From the NCBI GenBank assembly GCA_030998225.1, contig JAPYXD010000555.1, positions 9,238,001-9,302,000 on the forward strand: a DNA stretch of 64,000 nucleotides. The letters are read 5' to 3'. This document shows, in pieces, positions 43,729-56,894 of this stretch. How positions within the stretch are numbered: the stretch's first letter is position 1; every line of letters starts with the position of its first letter. The stretch is from Diplolepis rosae. Taxonomy: Eukaryota; Arthropoda; Insecta; Hymenoptera; Diplolepididae. The position numbers were made by a program, and so were the translations under genes. The notes beneath the pieces are model-generated. The model did not search any database. It saw only the letters and a program-made list of their open reading frames with translations, and was not told the DNA's origin.

Positions 43729-45757
43729 TTTTCTAGGAATAAGTGATAAGCAAACTTGCTGTGGATGTTAATTAAAACTTGTACCTTTTAAATTCTCAAA
43801 GGATAATGGCGTACAAGTCTCTCAGCGAAAAATACAAGTTTTACATGTACAGAAACTCTGGAAACCAGAAGAAGAAAAGTGAACCAGAAGAGGATACTTT
43901 CCTACGGAAAATATCACCTCTTTTTAAAAAGAAAAATGGGCAAAAGCAACCCTTTTTGAGGACGAGAAAAAAATTGATTTCGTCAAAAGTCTGCGAATCT
44001 CGTCTCCAACCAGGACAAGCTTCTCCGATACTCCTGCCTTTTTCTCTTGAGAAAACCGAATACACAAGGTGGCGCCGGAAAATAGGGAAAAATTGAATCT
44101 GGTTTCGTCGGGTGAATTTCTCTTTCACGCGTGAAATGTTCGCCTGAGCGGATTGTCGTAAATGGATTTCTGAAATTCTTGAATCAACGACGACAACTGG
44201 ATCCTTAGATGAAAATACGCAAATTGTCACTTCTACTAGTGATGCAATATCGATATTTGATTTACTGTATTTATTATCAGTAGAATTATTTACTTGCTCG
44301 ATATAATTTTATTTTAAATCTTCTTCCAGATTTCTAAAAACCTCTTTTCTAATACACTCTGAAAAATATTTGCTTAAGGAGTAACACTACTCTAAAAATC
44401 TGAAATAAAACGTTTTTTGGGATTTTTTTCTGAATGAAAGGAAAAGTAAGGTGATAATAATATTCAAGGATGTTATTAACCATTTCCATTCTATTCACTA
44501 CAAATTTCGACCATATCTTTAAAATAACATTCTGAAGAGGAGTACGCAAGGGATTTTCGATAAGTTGATTTTAACATTATTTATTGACAAATGATTGCCC
44601 CATTTTTTCGTCAAAAATTGAACTTTTTACCTCAAATGCTTGCCAATAACATAAAAATTACTCATGTAAATTAAGAGAAAATTTTTTATTTTCTCCCAGA
44701 TTCAAATTTGCGCCAGTTACACTGCGTGCCGCAAAGCGCCTCAAATTTCAGATACCTCTCGAGAATGTAGAGCGTCTCATGTAAGAATTTAAGAAAAGCA
44801 TATTTTTAAGCGTTACACACAGGTATCAATCTTGTTTTTGTTTTTTGTACTATCTAATCTGTATGGTTTCTGAACCATAAAATTATATCAATTTTTCTAA
44901 GAACTTATCCAATGTGTTTCCTTTTATTTTTACTGAAAATCTCGTAAGTATTGGCATTTTTTATTTTGAAAGGGGCGCCATGAAAAATTTTGCCCGAGGG
45001 TGTCACAGAGGCTAAAGCCGGCACTGGCTCCAGCGTCGTCATTTTGTACTATTTATAAATAATTTTTTTTTTCAACAATTAAAGTCATGGTCAATAACAT
45101 CCTTTAATATTATTACTTTAATATTATTACTCATTGCACAGTTTTGTTTCATGCAACCAAAGATGATCTGTTTTACTACAACTTGGTTGCATTATACAAA
45201 TATTTGAGCTGATTTAATGAAATTATGGTTCTTTCAACCAAATTTTATTTGCCAACCATCGGATATTAAGCACAACATGAAGATATTTCATATTTTGATA
45301 TTGCATCACTATTTTGTACGTATATCAATTATTTTTTTATAAGTATCACGTTCACTGCGATTTTCGACGTTCCGGGTCATTCTTGAAAAAATCGCTACTT
45401 CTATTCTGATGACAATAAAGGGAAGAAATGCTTTTCCTATATTATCATCACAGACATTTTTAATTGAAAAAAGTCCAATTTTAATACAACAATGATTTAA
45501 ATTTCCTTTAATTAATTTTTTCATTTATTCTGACGTCAAGCTTCTTGAAGTACAGAAAATTTTCAAAAAATGTACACTAAATCGAGAACAACATTATAGT
45601 AAATAAATAAATGAGGCTCGTTATTTTTTTTTAAATTTCGATCTGTAATAGCCCTAGGAACGGGCATCTGAGAGGAAACTGAGAGTATACTCTCGGAATA
45701 CTCTCAGAATGCTCTGTGTATCAAACTCCTATTGGAATTGCTTAAATTGCGCGATTC
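43729..45757. other. Intergenic; 3' flank of the globin gene
   Basis: No gene recognised. Frames on both strands at 43779-44230 overlap each other and resemble no known protein; the plus frame is lysine-rich. Possibly 3' UTR at the start. Confidence 0.4.
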
Positions 45758-46315
45758 GCATACATATAACATTAACAAGAAAGTGAAATGGCGTTAAAAA
45801 TATGAATTTCCAACTAAAAATCCCACTGGATCTTCTGGCTAGAAATCCTACAGCTAGACATACAACTGAATTTTCCAGCTGGAAATTTCGACAGAGTTTC
45901 CTAGCTTAAAAATCCATCTGAAATCTAACTGGATTACCCGACTTGAAATTCCAGCTGTAAAGTTCAGTTGGAAATCCCAGCTGGAAAATCCAACTGAAAT
46001 CTGACTGGATTACCGAGCTTGAAATTTCAGCTGGCAATTCCAGTTAGAAATTCCAGCTGAAAAGGTAACTCGATTTTCCAGCTGAAAATTTGAACTGAGA
46101 TTTCCAGCTGGAATTTCAAGACGAATAATCCAGTTAGATTTCATCTGGATTTTCCAGTTAGGAAACCCAGTCGGAATTTCCAGCTGAAAAATCCAATTGA
46201 ATTTCTAGCCAGAATATCCAGTTGGATTTTCAGTTGTGTTTTCGACTAAGATTTTCCAGTTGGAAATGCATTTTTTCAACGTCATTTCACTTTCTTGTTA
46301 ATGTTATATGTATGC
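45758..46315. mobile_element. TIR element filled with CCAGCTGGAAA micro-palindromes
   Basis: Inverted ends GCATACATATAACATTAACA / TGTTAATGTTATATGTATGC with about 70-bp arms (AAGAAAGTGAAATGRCGTT shared). The 430-bp interior is made of about 25 degenerate units of TTCCAGCTGGAAATTCCA type. No coding capacity. Confidence 0.75.
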
Positions 46316-46939
46316 CAATTATTTTTATCAATTACTATAACTTTTTTCCGAGGCGATATTAAAACTTATTTTAGCCGGGAAAAAATGTTTTTCCTCACAA
46401 TTGGATAAACTGAAAGGAATTTTGTGTTAAATTTTATATTTTTTGAAGGAAAGAATTTTAATATAAGAAGATTAATAAAGTTTCTTCAATACGTGCAGAT
46501 GAATTCGAAGGAAACGATAGAAGCTTTTATTATCAATTCAAAGAGACTTCCTTGGAACGTTCTATCATCGAGTTCCTAAAAGTAAAATGGATTTTTGTTT
46601 GCGCTTTTTCACGCTGAATCAAGTGGTTTCTTATTGAACTTCTGGAATCGTTTAAACATTACTTCCCAAAGGGAGCTTAAAGTGTGTACAATCTATGTCG
46701 TCAAAAGCAGCGAATGTAGCATCTGTCGTGTGAGAAACATTTATTTGATGAAAGCCGCTAGATGTTTCGATTTAAAGGAAATGTTTGGAGCCCAGATGAA
46801 AATCTTCTTACTCTCGAATGAACTCCCAATGTGAAAATGAAAAAACACTGCCTCATTATGCTTACTTGAACTTTTCATTGAATTAGCTTTTAATCCAGTC
46901 CTTGCCCCATTGTTCACTTCAAAATCTCCCCCACTGGAA

Positions 46940-47386
46940 ATAAGTGCTCTCTAAACCTGAATCAGTGGAATAGTCACTGATTATATCAGTGAAAATATAT
47001 CAACTGATGAATCAGTGCCCTACCTTGATTTCACTGAAGAATCAGTGAACGCGTCACGTGAACATAACTTTTAAATTCACGAATTCAAAACTTTCATCTA
47101 CACTTTACTGATTTATCGTCCCTTAAAAATAATAATAATTACGTAATTTCGTTTTAGTGTTGTTTAGCCTAAAATAAACGAGTTCATCGATCGTTAGAAT
47201 ATATTGCTGGTTTTATTACTCCCACCTGAAGCTTTCACTGATTCAATAAGTGAGTTCAATCTATTTCATTGATTCATCAGTCGAATTTCACTGATTCTCA
47301 GTGAAAGACTTATAGCTGCGGCCATCAGTGAATAGTCACTGCGAATCAGTGGCCGTTCACTGATTCAGGATTAGAAAGTGCGCTCA
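46940..47386. mobile_element. TIR element filled with TCACTGATTCA micro-palindromes
   Basis: The ends AGTGCTCTCTAAACCTGAAT and inverted ATTCAGGATTAGAAAGTGC are imperfect. Inside are more than ten copies of AATCAGTGA or TCACTGATT in both orientations, with a non-repetitive centre at 47060-47200. Built like the element at 45758-46315, with a different motif. Confidence 0.65.
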
Positions 47387-47487
47387 TGATTGAATGAACG
47401 AAGAATTAGCCTTTATGTACAAAAATATATTAATTGTCTGAGTGTACAGAATTTCTAAAATTAAGCACAATTAATTACTGTATTTAA

Positions 47488-48216
47488 GGGGGTCGTCTAC
47501 TTTTTAGGCCTCATTTTTACCCTTACTTTACCAATGGATTAAAAGAAAACAACTCAAGATTTTTCAATGCGGTTTTTTTCCAGTGGTAGGTTTATTCTTC
47601 AACATTTTACATTGTTTTTCATAATTCATTATGTCCACCCCCGTAGCTAAAACACGTGGTTGCCCGGGCTTCCATCGAAAGTGTATAGAAAGATAGGGTT
47701 ACCAACTTTGCGAGTTGAGAGTGTCTGAAAAGTGAGCAACCAAACAAATTTTTATTTTTTATTACTTCTATCAAAAGTTGACACGAGCTTTTAGAATTAT
47801 TTTGTTTTTTTTTTAATGGCGGACCTACAAAGTAAAAGTGACGTTTTTTTCATAGATTTAGATCCACAATTATTTATTTAAATACTTAACTAAGTAAAAT
47901 TTTGCAAAAAGCTCGTGTCAACTTTTGGCGACATGTTAGCTGAAAAGAACAAAGAAAAGTTTAATTGGATATGTACAGTCCTTCTTGGTGAAACTGGTTA
48001 CCCCATCTTCAAAAACACAAGTTTTGGGAAATCGACTTTAAAGATTTACGATGTCACACAAATTGACCGCGCGCGGGTGTATTTCACGACCTGTAGCACT
48101 CAAACTATGACGAATTTGACTAAATCCATTTAGCAGCGTATTTCTCATATCTTTTAGATAAGAAATATGTGGAAAAAAAAATCGATTTTTTGAAAGGAAA
48201 AAAGTAGACGACCCCC
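47488..48216. mobile_element. TTAA-flanked Kolobok-like element
   Basis: 729 bp, ends GGGGGTCGTCTACTTTTTAG and inverted AAAAAGTAGACGACCCCC; TTAA at 47484-47487 and 48217-48220. An internal inverted pair (AAAAGTTGACACGAGCTTTT at 47772 and near 47910) brackets a non-coding centre. No transposase. Confidence 0.8.
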
Positions 48217-49032
48217 TTAACTTAGGGCCCGTTCAAACATTACCTCACGTTCGGTTTTTAATTTCAAAATTTCTATTTATAAAGTTTCCTTTTTCACAAG
48301 TTTTTATATGTTCTTACGTTTTATACAAGAACTTTAGAAATTTCCTTAATTTCCTTACTACCTGAGAAATTAATCCATACTTGAAACATGATCTTCACGC
48401 GTTCCAAAAAATCGATTATATATCGATCGTAGCTCGGATTCCAGAGAAATTTTGAAAAGGAATTGACATAACGTCAATGATGAAGGCCTGTGCCTCACGA
48501 TCTAGGAAAAATAAAATTTTCTATCTGTTCAAATTGAAAAATTTCTTTGATTTATGTTTGCAGCCTTCCAACGTCTCAGAACCAAAAAATTTCCTTGAAA
48601 TTGATTTCGAGTTATAATCACAAAAAAAAGGATTCATAATATTAAGGGGGGAGCCTCGTGTAAACGACTGTTTTTTTAGAATTTTCTCCAAAAAAATAAG
48701 AACATTTATCAAATCGGAATAAAGTATATAAATAAAGAATATTGACTATACAAAGTATTTGTAAAAAAAATTTCATGGTTGAAAAAATCCAAAATGATGT
48801 CGCTACAGCTGCTCGAAGTCGGCTCCTTCAATTTGCGCCGGGGGACGCCCGGATCATTGTGATTGATTAAAATCAATTAATTAAATTTTTTTGATTAAAG
48901 TTAGTCCTTCCGCTTCAAATGAACCTAAATATACATTAAAATTCTTATAATAAATATTGTTTTTATTGATTTATTTACATTTAAAAAAATGTCATTTTTT
49001 TAAATGTCCCCGAATTTCGAATAATTTTTTTA

Positions 49033-49146
49033 CATTCTCATCATATGAGAAGGTATTGGTTTTATATGAAAAATCACTTTCGAAATTTTCATCAAATCTT
49101 AACGTTTTGAGACCCCCTGAGTCAGAAAAAATGGTTTTTACGAAAG

Positions 49147-49177
<31 letters not shown>

Positions 49178-50056
49178 AGTAGGTCGTGTTCGACAACCAG
49201 CCACATCCAATCAAAATTGAGGGATTGAGCACTACTTTTGTGTTTTTGAAAATAACTTTTTGAAAAAATCAAAAATTTCAATACTGGTTTTTGATAGTGC
49301 TCATAAATCTCTACAAATTATCCTGATAACATTTTTTGATTGAATCAAAATTAGAAATGTTACAGCATATTCAAATTCGAAAAAAATCAATATCAAAATT
49401 CCATTTTCCAGTTAAATTATACGAGATACGAAAAAACGTTATGATACAATATTATTTTCTACATAAAGACCTACAAATTTGAATTTTAACATTGTTTCAT
49501 AAGATGCATATTTTTCTTTTTAATTAAAAAAAAAACTATTGAAAATCCAAAATTCAATTTTTTAACAATAATATGTAAAATACGAAAAAAACTTAAGAAT
49601 ACAAAGTTGTTCGTTTTAAAAAGATCTACAAATTTTGTTTCACACAGTTTCTGTAAAAACATATATTTTTCGTTTCAATTCCAAAAAATACGATTAAAAT
49701 TCAAGAATTCCATTTTTTAGACAAAATATGTGAGATACAAAAAAAACGTTTTGATGGAAAATTGTTTGCCTAAATGAGGTCTACAAATTCTCATAAAGAC
49801 ATTTCGGGACAGGATGTATATTTTATGTTTTGATTTTTAATATTGAAAAAATTCGATTTTTTTCACCAAAATATGTGAGATTCGAAATAAGCGTTGTTCT
49901 GCAAAATCGTTTCCTTAAATAAAGTCTACGATTGTTTTTCCTTATTGAGATATTTGGAAAAAAATAAATTGATCAATAATCATGTAATTCATTAACAAGT
50001 TACTGAAATGTATACAGAAAATCGAGCGCGAAGCATGAGTGTCATGATGAGAATGT
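49033..50056. mobile_element. Single 1-kb CATTCTCATCAT element, nested
   Basis: Runs from CATTCTCATCATATGAGAAG to GTCATGATGAGAATG, preceded by a degenerate GCGCGAAGC stretch near 50025. Closely related to both arms at 15650-17839. Contains (CTGT)n at 49146-49180. No coding sequence. Confidence 0.8.
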
Positions 50057-50219
50057 GTTCCTTAAGGCCGATAGAGCCTTAAGTAAATTGAATTTCCTGT
50101 TTCACTTAAACTGAAAAATAAATTTAGTGAATTTGAGAAAATGAGTAATTTACATCATCTTTAATATTATAAAATTGGTTTGAGCTTCAGTATTAAATTA
50201 TAAGAAATAAACTTAAATG

Positions 50220-50346
50220 TATGCGGAGAGCACAAGGCCGAGCGCGAAGCGCGACGTTGAAAAAATTGCACGCCTTAGGCGCGCTCAAACTTGCGAGCGA
50301 AGCGAGCTGCGCGCAATGAGAATGTGCCCGCTAAGCGGGCAGATTT
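50220..50346. repeat. GC-rich GCGAAGCGAG repeat
   Basis: GCGCGAAGCGCGAC, GCGAGCGAAGCGAGCTGCGC and GCCCGCTAAGCGGGC; nearly the same block recurs at 61180-61300. Strong local hairpins. Confidence 0.75.
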
Positions 50347-50641
50347 TTGTTACTATATTTAGGCTCATTCGAAGCGAAAGGATTAAATTTATTCAAAAAA
50401 ATTTGATTAATTGATTTTAGTAAATTACAAAGACCTGGACGTTCCCCGGCGCAAATTGAAGGAGCCAACTTCGGGCAGCTGTAGCGCCGCCAATTTGGAT
50501 TTTTTCAACTATAAAATTTGTTTTTCAAATACTTTGTATAGCCAATATTATCATGTATTTTATTCCGATTTGATAAATGTTCTCATTTTTCTAAAAAAAA
50601 TTCTCAAAAAAAGAGTCGTTCACATGAGACTCTCTCCTTAA

Positions 50642-51979
50642 TTCGAAACTACTGTTCCTTAATAATTAATAGTTAATTTATCGAAAATTATTATCTCTTC
50701 TCTTTTATTTTGAGACCACTCAAGCATTTCGTAAGACGCTTTAGCGCGATTTAAGAAAAGTAGAGAGAAACTTTAAAGAAAGTCACATGGGGAGAAAATG
50801 GTTTAGAGGGGCGAAATTGTTAGAAAATAAGATTAAGCAATACTTGAACGTCCGCTTTGTGGGAATTTAATTCTGCCTTCTATAGATCTGAGTGGTATCT
50901 CAAGGGAATGACTGTTTCTGAGAGACTGAAATATTAAAAAGGTTGTGTTTTCTTGGGTCTCTGTGGTCCGATATTTATTGTATATGCGTATAAAACAAAA
51001 GATGACCCGGAATAGCGAGCATCCCTCATCACAATGTCAATTTCCCTGGTGGTACTTAAGATAGGTTCAAAGCTACTTCCTCTTTCCCAGCTTCCCTCAT
51101 TCCCCGTCCCTTATACTCTTTTCCTCTCCGAGGTTGAGTACTAGACGCTATTTTCGCAACAGTTTCCCACGTGACCGCTACAAATTAGCCAAGAGGGTGG
51201 AAACTCTTGTTGTTAAGGGTTAAGCCCAGAAAAATGTTTTCTTCATGTAACCTTTGTGTTTTTTCAAATCATGTATCAAATTAAAGAAAGAATAACATTT
51301 TTCGAAATTTGTTTACTTGAAGCAAAATTATAACTTTTTTTATCATTTATTGCATATAATATATTCGTTTCGAAAATTTTTGGAAATTGTTTCTTATTAA
51401 AAGTAAAGAAAGAGAAACAATTAAAAGTAAATTTTGTGATTCAAATTTCGCGCGCAAAATGTGTGGCGCGCGATTAAAAAATCCTATATTTTCTCTTAGA
51501 TTTAAAAATTACTAGATTTATTTCTTTAAACGTTTGCATTATGAATTTTAGAACGATATTATTATTGATTTTTTAAATTGTAAATGTAATAATTTTATTG
51601 TCCAATAAGGGTTGAAATTCCTTGAAGATTTCAAAAACAAAAAACGCCATCGCAGTTGTAAATAATTAACCCATTCGCTCACACATAAACGTCTGTAAGA
51701 CTGATTACACTACATTATATTTACTACTACACATATCGATATCGTCAAAAGTTCATTGGTGGGCGAGCTCTTTCCTAATTAGGACATTTCTAAAATGCCT
51801 TAAATTCGTAACTAAGCGTATCGAAACGTCCAATTAGAAGAATTTATCCCGCAAAAAATGCTCAATTCAAACTCGTGCCATTGTCATATCAGTTAAATCA
51901 AAATGTTTAGAAAACGTTTTGAAAAATCTATCAGTAAAGAGATTAATCTAAAACGCTTTGTAGATAATTATTCATTTAA
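50642..51979. other. Intergenic, nothing recognised
   Basis: AT-rich without clear coding sequence or complete repeats. Confidence 0.4.
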
Positions 51980-52502
51980 AGGGGAACTCTAATGTGATGG
52001 GTCCAAAAAAGTCTGTTTTCGATTTTCATTTCATAATTGGCAACAAATTATTAAAGATGTAGGGATTTTATATTTGATTTAAAATATATTGAAGTAATTT
52101 TATACAAATTCGTATCCGTAAAAGAAATAAAATCAACTAAATTATAATTAAATAAGAGCCGGTCGGTAAAAAAATGCTCCTTCAACGGTGATATTGATAT
52201 TGTACAAATGAAAAAAAATCAAAGATTTTTTAAATCTGTAAAATTGGAGTTTTATTCAAAGTAGTCGTTTTTTAAAATTAATTTTTCACCAAACGGTGAT
52301 ATTAGAAAAAAATTTGCATTTTATCAAATTTTTTTGTTTATCTAGGGTACGCTTAAAAAATAGTAATTTTCAAAATAAATAGGGCTACGGTGAATGCTGG
52401 CCATTTTGATTCAAAAATTTGTACATATAATTTTTGAAATATGCACTTTAATCAAATTTACGAAAAATTCGATTTTTTTACTCTTTGCAGCAGGGTTCCT
52501 CC
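51980..52502. mobile_element. TTAA-flanked MITE
   Basis: 523 bp; ends AGGGGAACTCTAATG and inverted GCAGGGTTCCTCC; TTAA at 51976-51979 and 52503-52506. Third member of the TTAA group in the 47-53 kb stretch. Confidence 0.65.
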
Positions 52503-52506
52503 TTAA

Positions 52507-53726
52507 AAGTGATCAATTTTGTTAAAAAATACTCAAAAACACTTCGGTAATCATTTTCCAATATGCTGTCCTTAATTTTTTTAAAGAGTGAGGTGAAAAT
52601 ATTAATTGGTATTTCTTTTGTCTCACATTTTCCGCCGACACATCATTTTCATTTATCTCTGATCTTTTTAACGAGCTTAACCAGGAGCGCATTGTTAGTC
52701 GGAAAAACAATTTTTGTTGGAAAAATCACTGGGTGAATCAAAATAATATGAAAAATATGAAAAGAGGGTAAACAATCGATTTTATCAACATGAAGAGAAG
52801 TTTTCTCTGAGTAAATTCATATATTTCAGGTATTTTTATTCTTTATATTTGTGTTATAAACTTTAATTTAAAAAATGATTAGAGCTAGTATTGAAATTAA
52901 TTCAATTAATTAAAGCTGGTTTGAAAATGAAATTAAACATTCGTATTGCTGGTGAGTAAGTTTCAACTTCTGGAAAAAGCTTTCAACCCAACTGAGAGGT
53001 TTCATGTTTAAATTTTAAATGGATTTTAAGCATCCATTAAGCATTAGTTCTACGCTAAAGACTCTATTCCAGCATAAATTTCCTTCTATTTAAAATTTAA
53101 ATAAAGGCTGTCATTAACTAGAGGAAATTTCCCTTCATGTAAAAAGGGGGACTTAAAGGATTTTAAATCAGTGACTACAAAGTGAATTATTTATTTATAC
53201 GAGGATCAATCAAATACTAATTCCCTGATTATTTCAAAATCAGATTCCTGAGTTATTTTATTTTTTCCAGTGCTTAATTTTTCTGGAATAAAAGTATTTA
53301 AAAATCATTCTAAAAATTTATATTGAAACAGAAACATGACATGCGCTTGGTAAAATACGAGGGTCAAATCGATGCATTTTTTTTTTTAATGATCGTTATG
53401 TGGATATGACGAACCGGTAAGCGAATGGGTTAACCATTAAAATCTCACCTCGGAGAAGATTTAATGTTGAAAAAAAGTAATTCAAAGAAGGAGGGTGTGC
53501 TCTATTGAATAAAAGTGTAAATTAATATGATACGGATCATTATCGTTGTGAATGCACCCTTTAGAGTAAAAAAATTTAACGTTGATCGTTAATTATATAA
53601 GACTAAGGCAATTGCGGGTCAAGGGATTCAAAAATTCATCCTAAAATTTTGAAAAAAGCATGGATTACGTATTTAATTTTTATATTAAAAATCTTGCCAT
53701 GAAAACTTTGTTCTGATTACTTTAAA
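52507..53726. other. Intergenic, nothing recognised
   Basis: AT-rich; no coding sequence or complete repeats seen. Confidence 0.4.
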
Positions 53727-54305
53727 GCCATGGATAAACCGGACTACGTGACCAAACTCTTGTAAAAGTTTGTGTAAGATAACTTTTTTACTTTACAAAG
53801 TACTTTTCTGAAAATTTATAAAATACAACAGAAGGTAATAAAGAACATCTGCCAGTCTTTTTTAGCGAAAACTTCGTAAAAGAGTTTATAGATAACTGTT
53901 ATTGTCAATTACTTTTCCAGTTTTATTTTTTCTTTGTTTTATTTTTCTTCAAAAAAATTGTTCACAAATTTTTACTGAAAAGAAGATAACAGACTTGTCT
54001 ATTGCCTTTTACAAAGTTTTCAAAATTTTCAGAAAGATATTTTATAAATCGAAAAAGTTATCTTACGGGAATAAATTAATATATATTTTAGTCACGTGGT
54101 CAGGTTAATCCTTGGCCTTAAGGCCATATGGTGAGGTCTGTCATCAACAATTATATATGACCGCTTTATTAATCAAATATTAATTTTAATAAATTTTCCA
54201 GAGAAGACAGAAATGGAAAAAAATTAAAATTTGTTAAAATTATTATTTTAATTATAAAGCGGTCGTATATAATTGATGAAGTCAGATCCTACCATTCGGC
54301 CTCAA
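53727..54305. repeat. Two abutting foldbacks
   Basis: 53727-54116 has arms of about 170 bp (CCATGGATAAACCGGACTAC against TCAGGTTAATCCTTGG); 54116-54305 follows directly with 55-bp arms (TATATATGACCGCTTTAT against ATAAAGCGGTCGTATATAA). They meet at GGCCTTAAGGCC. Confidence 0.7.
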
Positions 54306-56030
54306 CAATAATGGCTACGATTTCGAATACTTTCAAGGGAACCAAATAATTTTGAAAATCGATCTGAACTTCATTTCCGTCGTGACCCGCGATAGCAGCG
54401 ATAAATGTTGCATGACATGAATAATAAGCGTCTCGTCGAAGTTATCGTTGCAAAGAATGTTGGACGTTTCCGAAACTGAATTCTTAGGATAGAAATTAAT
54501 TGTAAATTAAATAAAAGAAAGGATGAGAAGTGGGGATAGATACACAAAAAAAAATTCTAGACCAGCGACGGGACTTCATAAAAAAGTTTCATACAAAATG
54601 CATAAATGCGATCTTGTACCTTCTATCCGAGATAAAAACTCTGTTTAACCGAAAGTCTTCAATAAAAAAGAAATTATAAATAATAAGCGAACCAGAAAAA
54701 ATATATATATTATATATACATATTACTATTGCTAGGATATATATTAAATCGCACAGTTATGCGAATGTTTGTTTGTTCTAAGCAGGTCCAAATGTATAAT
54801 TGTATCTGATGGAATATTATATAATGAAATATATAATGTATATATTTAGCTATGAATTTATCGACCTCGTCCTCTTATTTCTCAGTTTTGTAAAAATATT
54901 TCTATAATTTATTTTATAATTATTCAATCATTTTTGACTTCATGATATTTACTTTTATTAATTTAATTATTAAAATTTTTCCAAGATGAATCAGATCGTT
55001 TTGTTTAAAATCATTTTTGATTTTAAACTTCTCGTACTAATTAATAATAGAATCTGGGAAAGGTATAGAGGTTTTTAGGTCGAGCACCTCTGACACTAAT
55101 AAGGTAAGAACTATCTCAAAGTGGCCCAGGTATCATTATAAAAAAACGTCTACAAAGAAACATTTATTATGAGTTACTAAAGCTGTGGTAGACTAATCAA
55201 ATGATACATTTTTAATTGTTAATTTAGTATTTATTTTTAAGTAGAGAAACATTTTTTAGACTACCATTTCATTTAATTCCTTATTAAAATTTTATTTTGT
55301 ACTGTATCTATAATTATTTTAGTCACGTAAGAAATTATAATGATCAATTTAGTCGAAGATACTATTATTTTCAAAGGAATGATGTTATTAAACTATTTGT
55401 ATCAAGTGAGTTTCTTAAATTAATACTAAGGAACATTGATCGATGGTTTCGTTTAAATTTTCTATAAATATGTATACAAGTTTGTATTGATTGATGGCTT
55501 TTTTTGTGTTCTTAATAATTCGACCTTCAGTTAATTTTTCTACGAAAAAACAGATATTCCCAGAAGGTATTGGTCTTTGAACGTTTAATGATTCCCTGCC
55601 TAACTAAGTCGCTACATTATTAGTACATTTGTTAAATATAAATGGAAAGAAATCAAGGAAATCAATTACAATATATGATTAAAATTATTTTCAATAACTA
55701 AATAAATGTTCCTTATTATATTACATTTTTAATAATTCTATATTAATATAAAAAATAATTATTGATTAACAATTTCGCTTTCGATCAAATATTAAACTGA
55801 TATTTGTGACAACAAAAAGTATTTTTATAACTTTACATAAAAACGTTTATCGGATAGAACGGATGCTTCAAAATAATTAAAACAGTCTGATCCTAATTTC
55901 TGAAAATTTCTGAAATTTCAATGATACAATATCAATCTTATAATAAGTAAGAACACCATAAAAATATTAAACAAAACATTTATATCGAGTCGAAACATAA
56001 TTCGAATTCAAAAATTACCGCTCGACTGTG
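54306..56030. other. Intergenic, nothing recognised
   Basis: Very AT-rich; short TA-rich runs at 54700-54860. No coding sequence seen. Confidence 0.4.
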
Positions 56031-56035
56031 TAGCT

Positions 56036-56085
56036 CAATGCGCATGCGTGTTCCAGTTACTCTTGAGCATGCGCTCTAGTCACAA
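56036..56085 (+). promoter_or_regulatory. NRF1-like motifs, probable BRMS1-like promoter
   Basis: TGCGCATGCG at about 56039-56048 matches the NRF1 palindrome, with a second GCATGCGC about 25 bp on. Such motifs mark housekeeping promoters in animals. The coding exon 0.8 kb downstream begins right after an acceptor-like ATTTAG, so a non-coding first exon near here is plausible (inference). Confidence 0.4.
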
Positions 56086-56894
56086 TAAGTATTACATATG
56101 GCCGTTAATCAGAAGTTCCAACAACTTTATCTGTCCAATAAAAAGTACATTTTTTCCATTATTACGTCAGTGTAAGATAAAAATATTACAACGTAAGTAC
56201 GTATTACTAATTGAAATCTCAAATTCTTATAAAAAAACTTTATTATTATCTCATTTTACTCCAGAGTTTCTCTTCTCAAGGTAGAATACAAGTTTTGGGT
56301 ATTTCGCGCTCTTTCTGATATTTTTATTTTACCTTCTGATAACTTATTTATTTTCCTGAATTCCTGGTTTACTTTCTACTTTCTTCGTAGAAGTTGAATT
56401 AATGAAGTATAAAAAAGGGTTTATTTACTTAGCATCTGGAGTATGTCTTTATAGGTTATGCCATTTTGACATTGTTTACGTTTCAATATTAAAGCCAGAG
56501 TCCGCATAAAAGAGGAAGCGTGAACACTGAAGGGCGTAGATGCAGGCCACATTCTACATTAACTGTTTACATATCCTTATTACTAAATTCTAAGCAGACA
56601 AATTATTACAAGATCACAAATAAAATTAGAGGTTAAGTTAGTATAAAGTTTACTTTAATTTCACTATTAAATTTTTATTGTAATCATTGAATTTAACTTC
56701 TCAACACTAATTTTAATTTATTATTATATAAGTTTGGCAATTCATGGCCTTAAAACAAAATAAGAACGAATTTGCTCCGAAATTTAGTTAGATTTGTTTT
56801 ATTTATTATTATTTTATTTATTCATAAATTGCTGTATAACATATTCCTCAAAGTTTATGAGAAAAGTTTTCTAATATTTATCAATTACATTTAG

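Larger units (their letters stand above)
48646..50637. mobile_element. TTAA-flanked element with about 240-bp terminal inverted repeats
   Basis: Ends GGGGGGAGCCTCGTGTAAAC and inverted GTTCACATGAGACTCTCTCC, flanked by TTAA (48642-48645, 50638-50641). The inverted arms extend to about 48890 and 50400 (shared CTGCTCGAAGTCGGCTCCTTC against its diverged complement). The centre is occupied by the 1-kb CATTCTCATCAT element and a GC-rich repeat. Kolobok-like by target; no transposase. Confidence 0.8.

Noticed and set aside
43779..44230. Overlapping frames of 105 and 129 codons on opposite strands
   Set aside because: Mutually antisense, compositionally biased, no recognisable motif, no splice context; treated as globin 3' flank.
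49033..50056. CRISPR-like array because of CTGT repeats and hairpins
   Set aside because: The repeats are a microsatellite inside a eukaryotic TIR element; there is no spacer structure.
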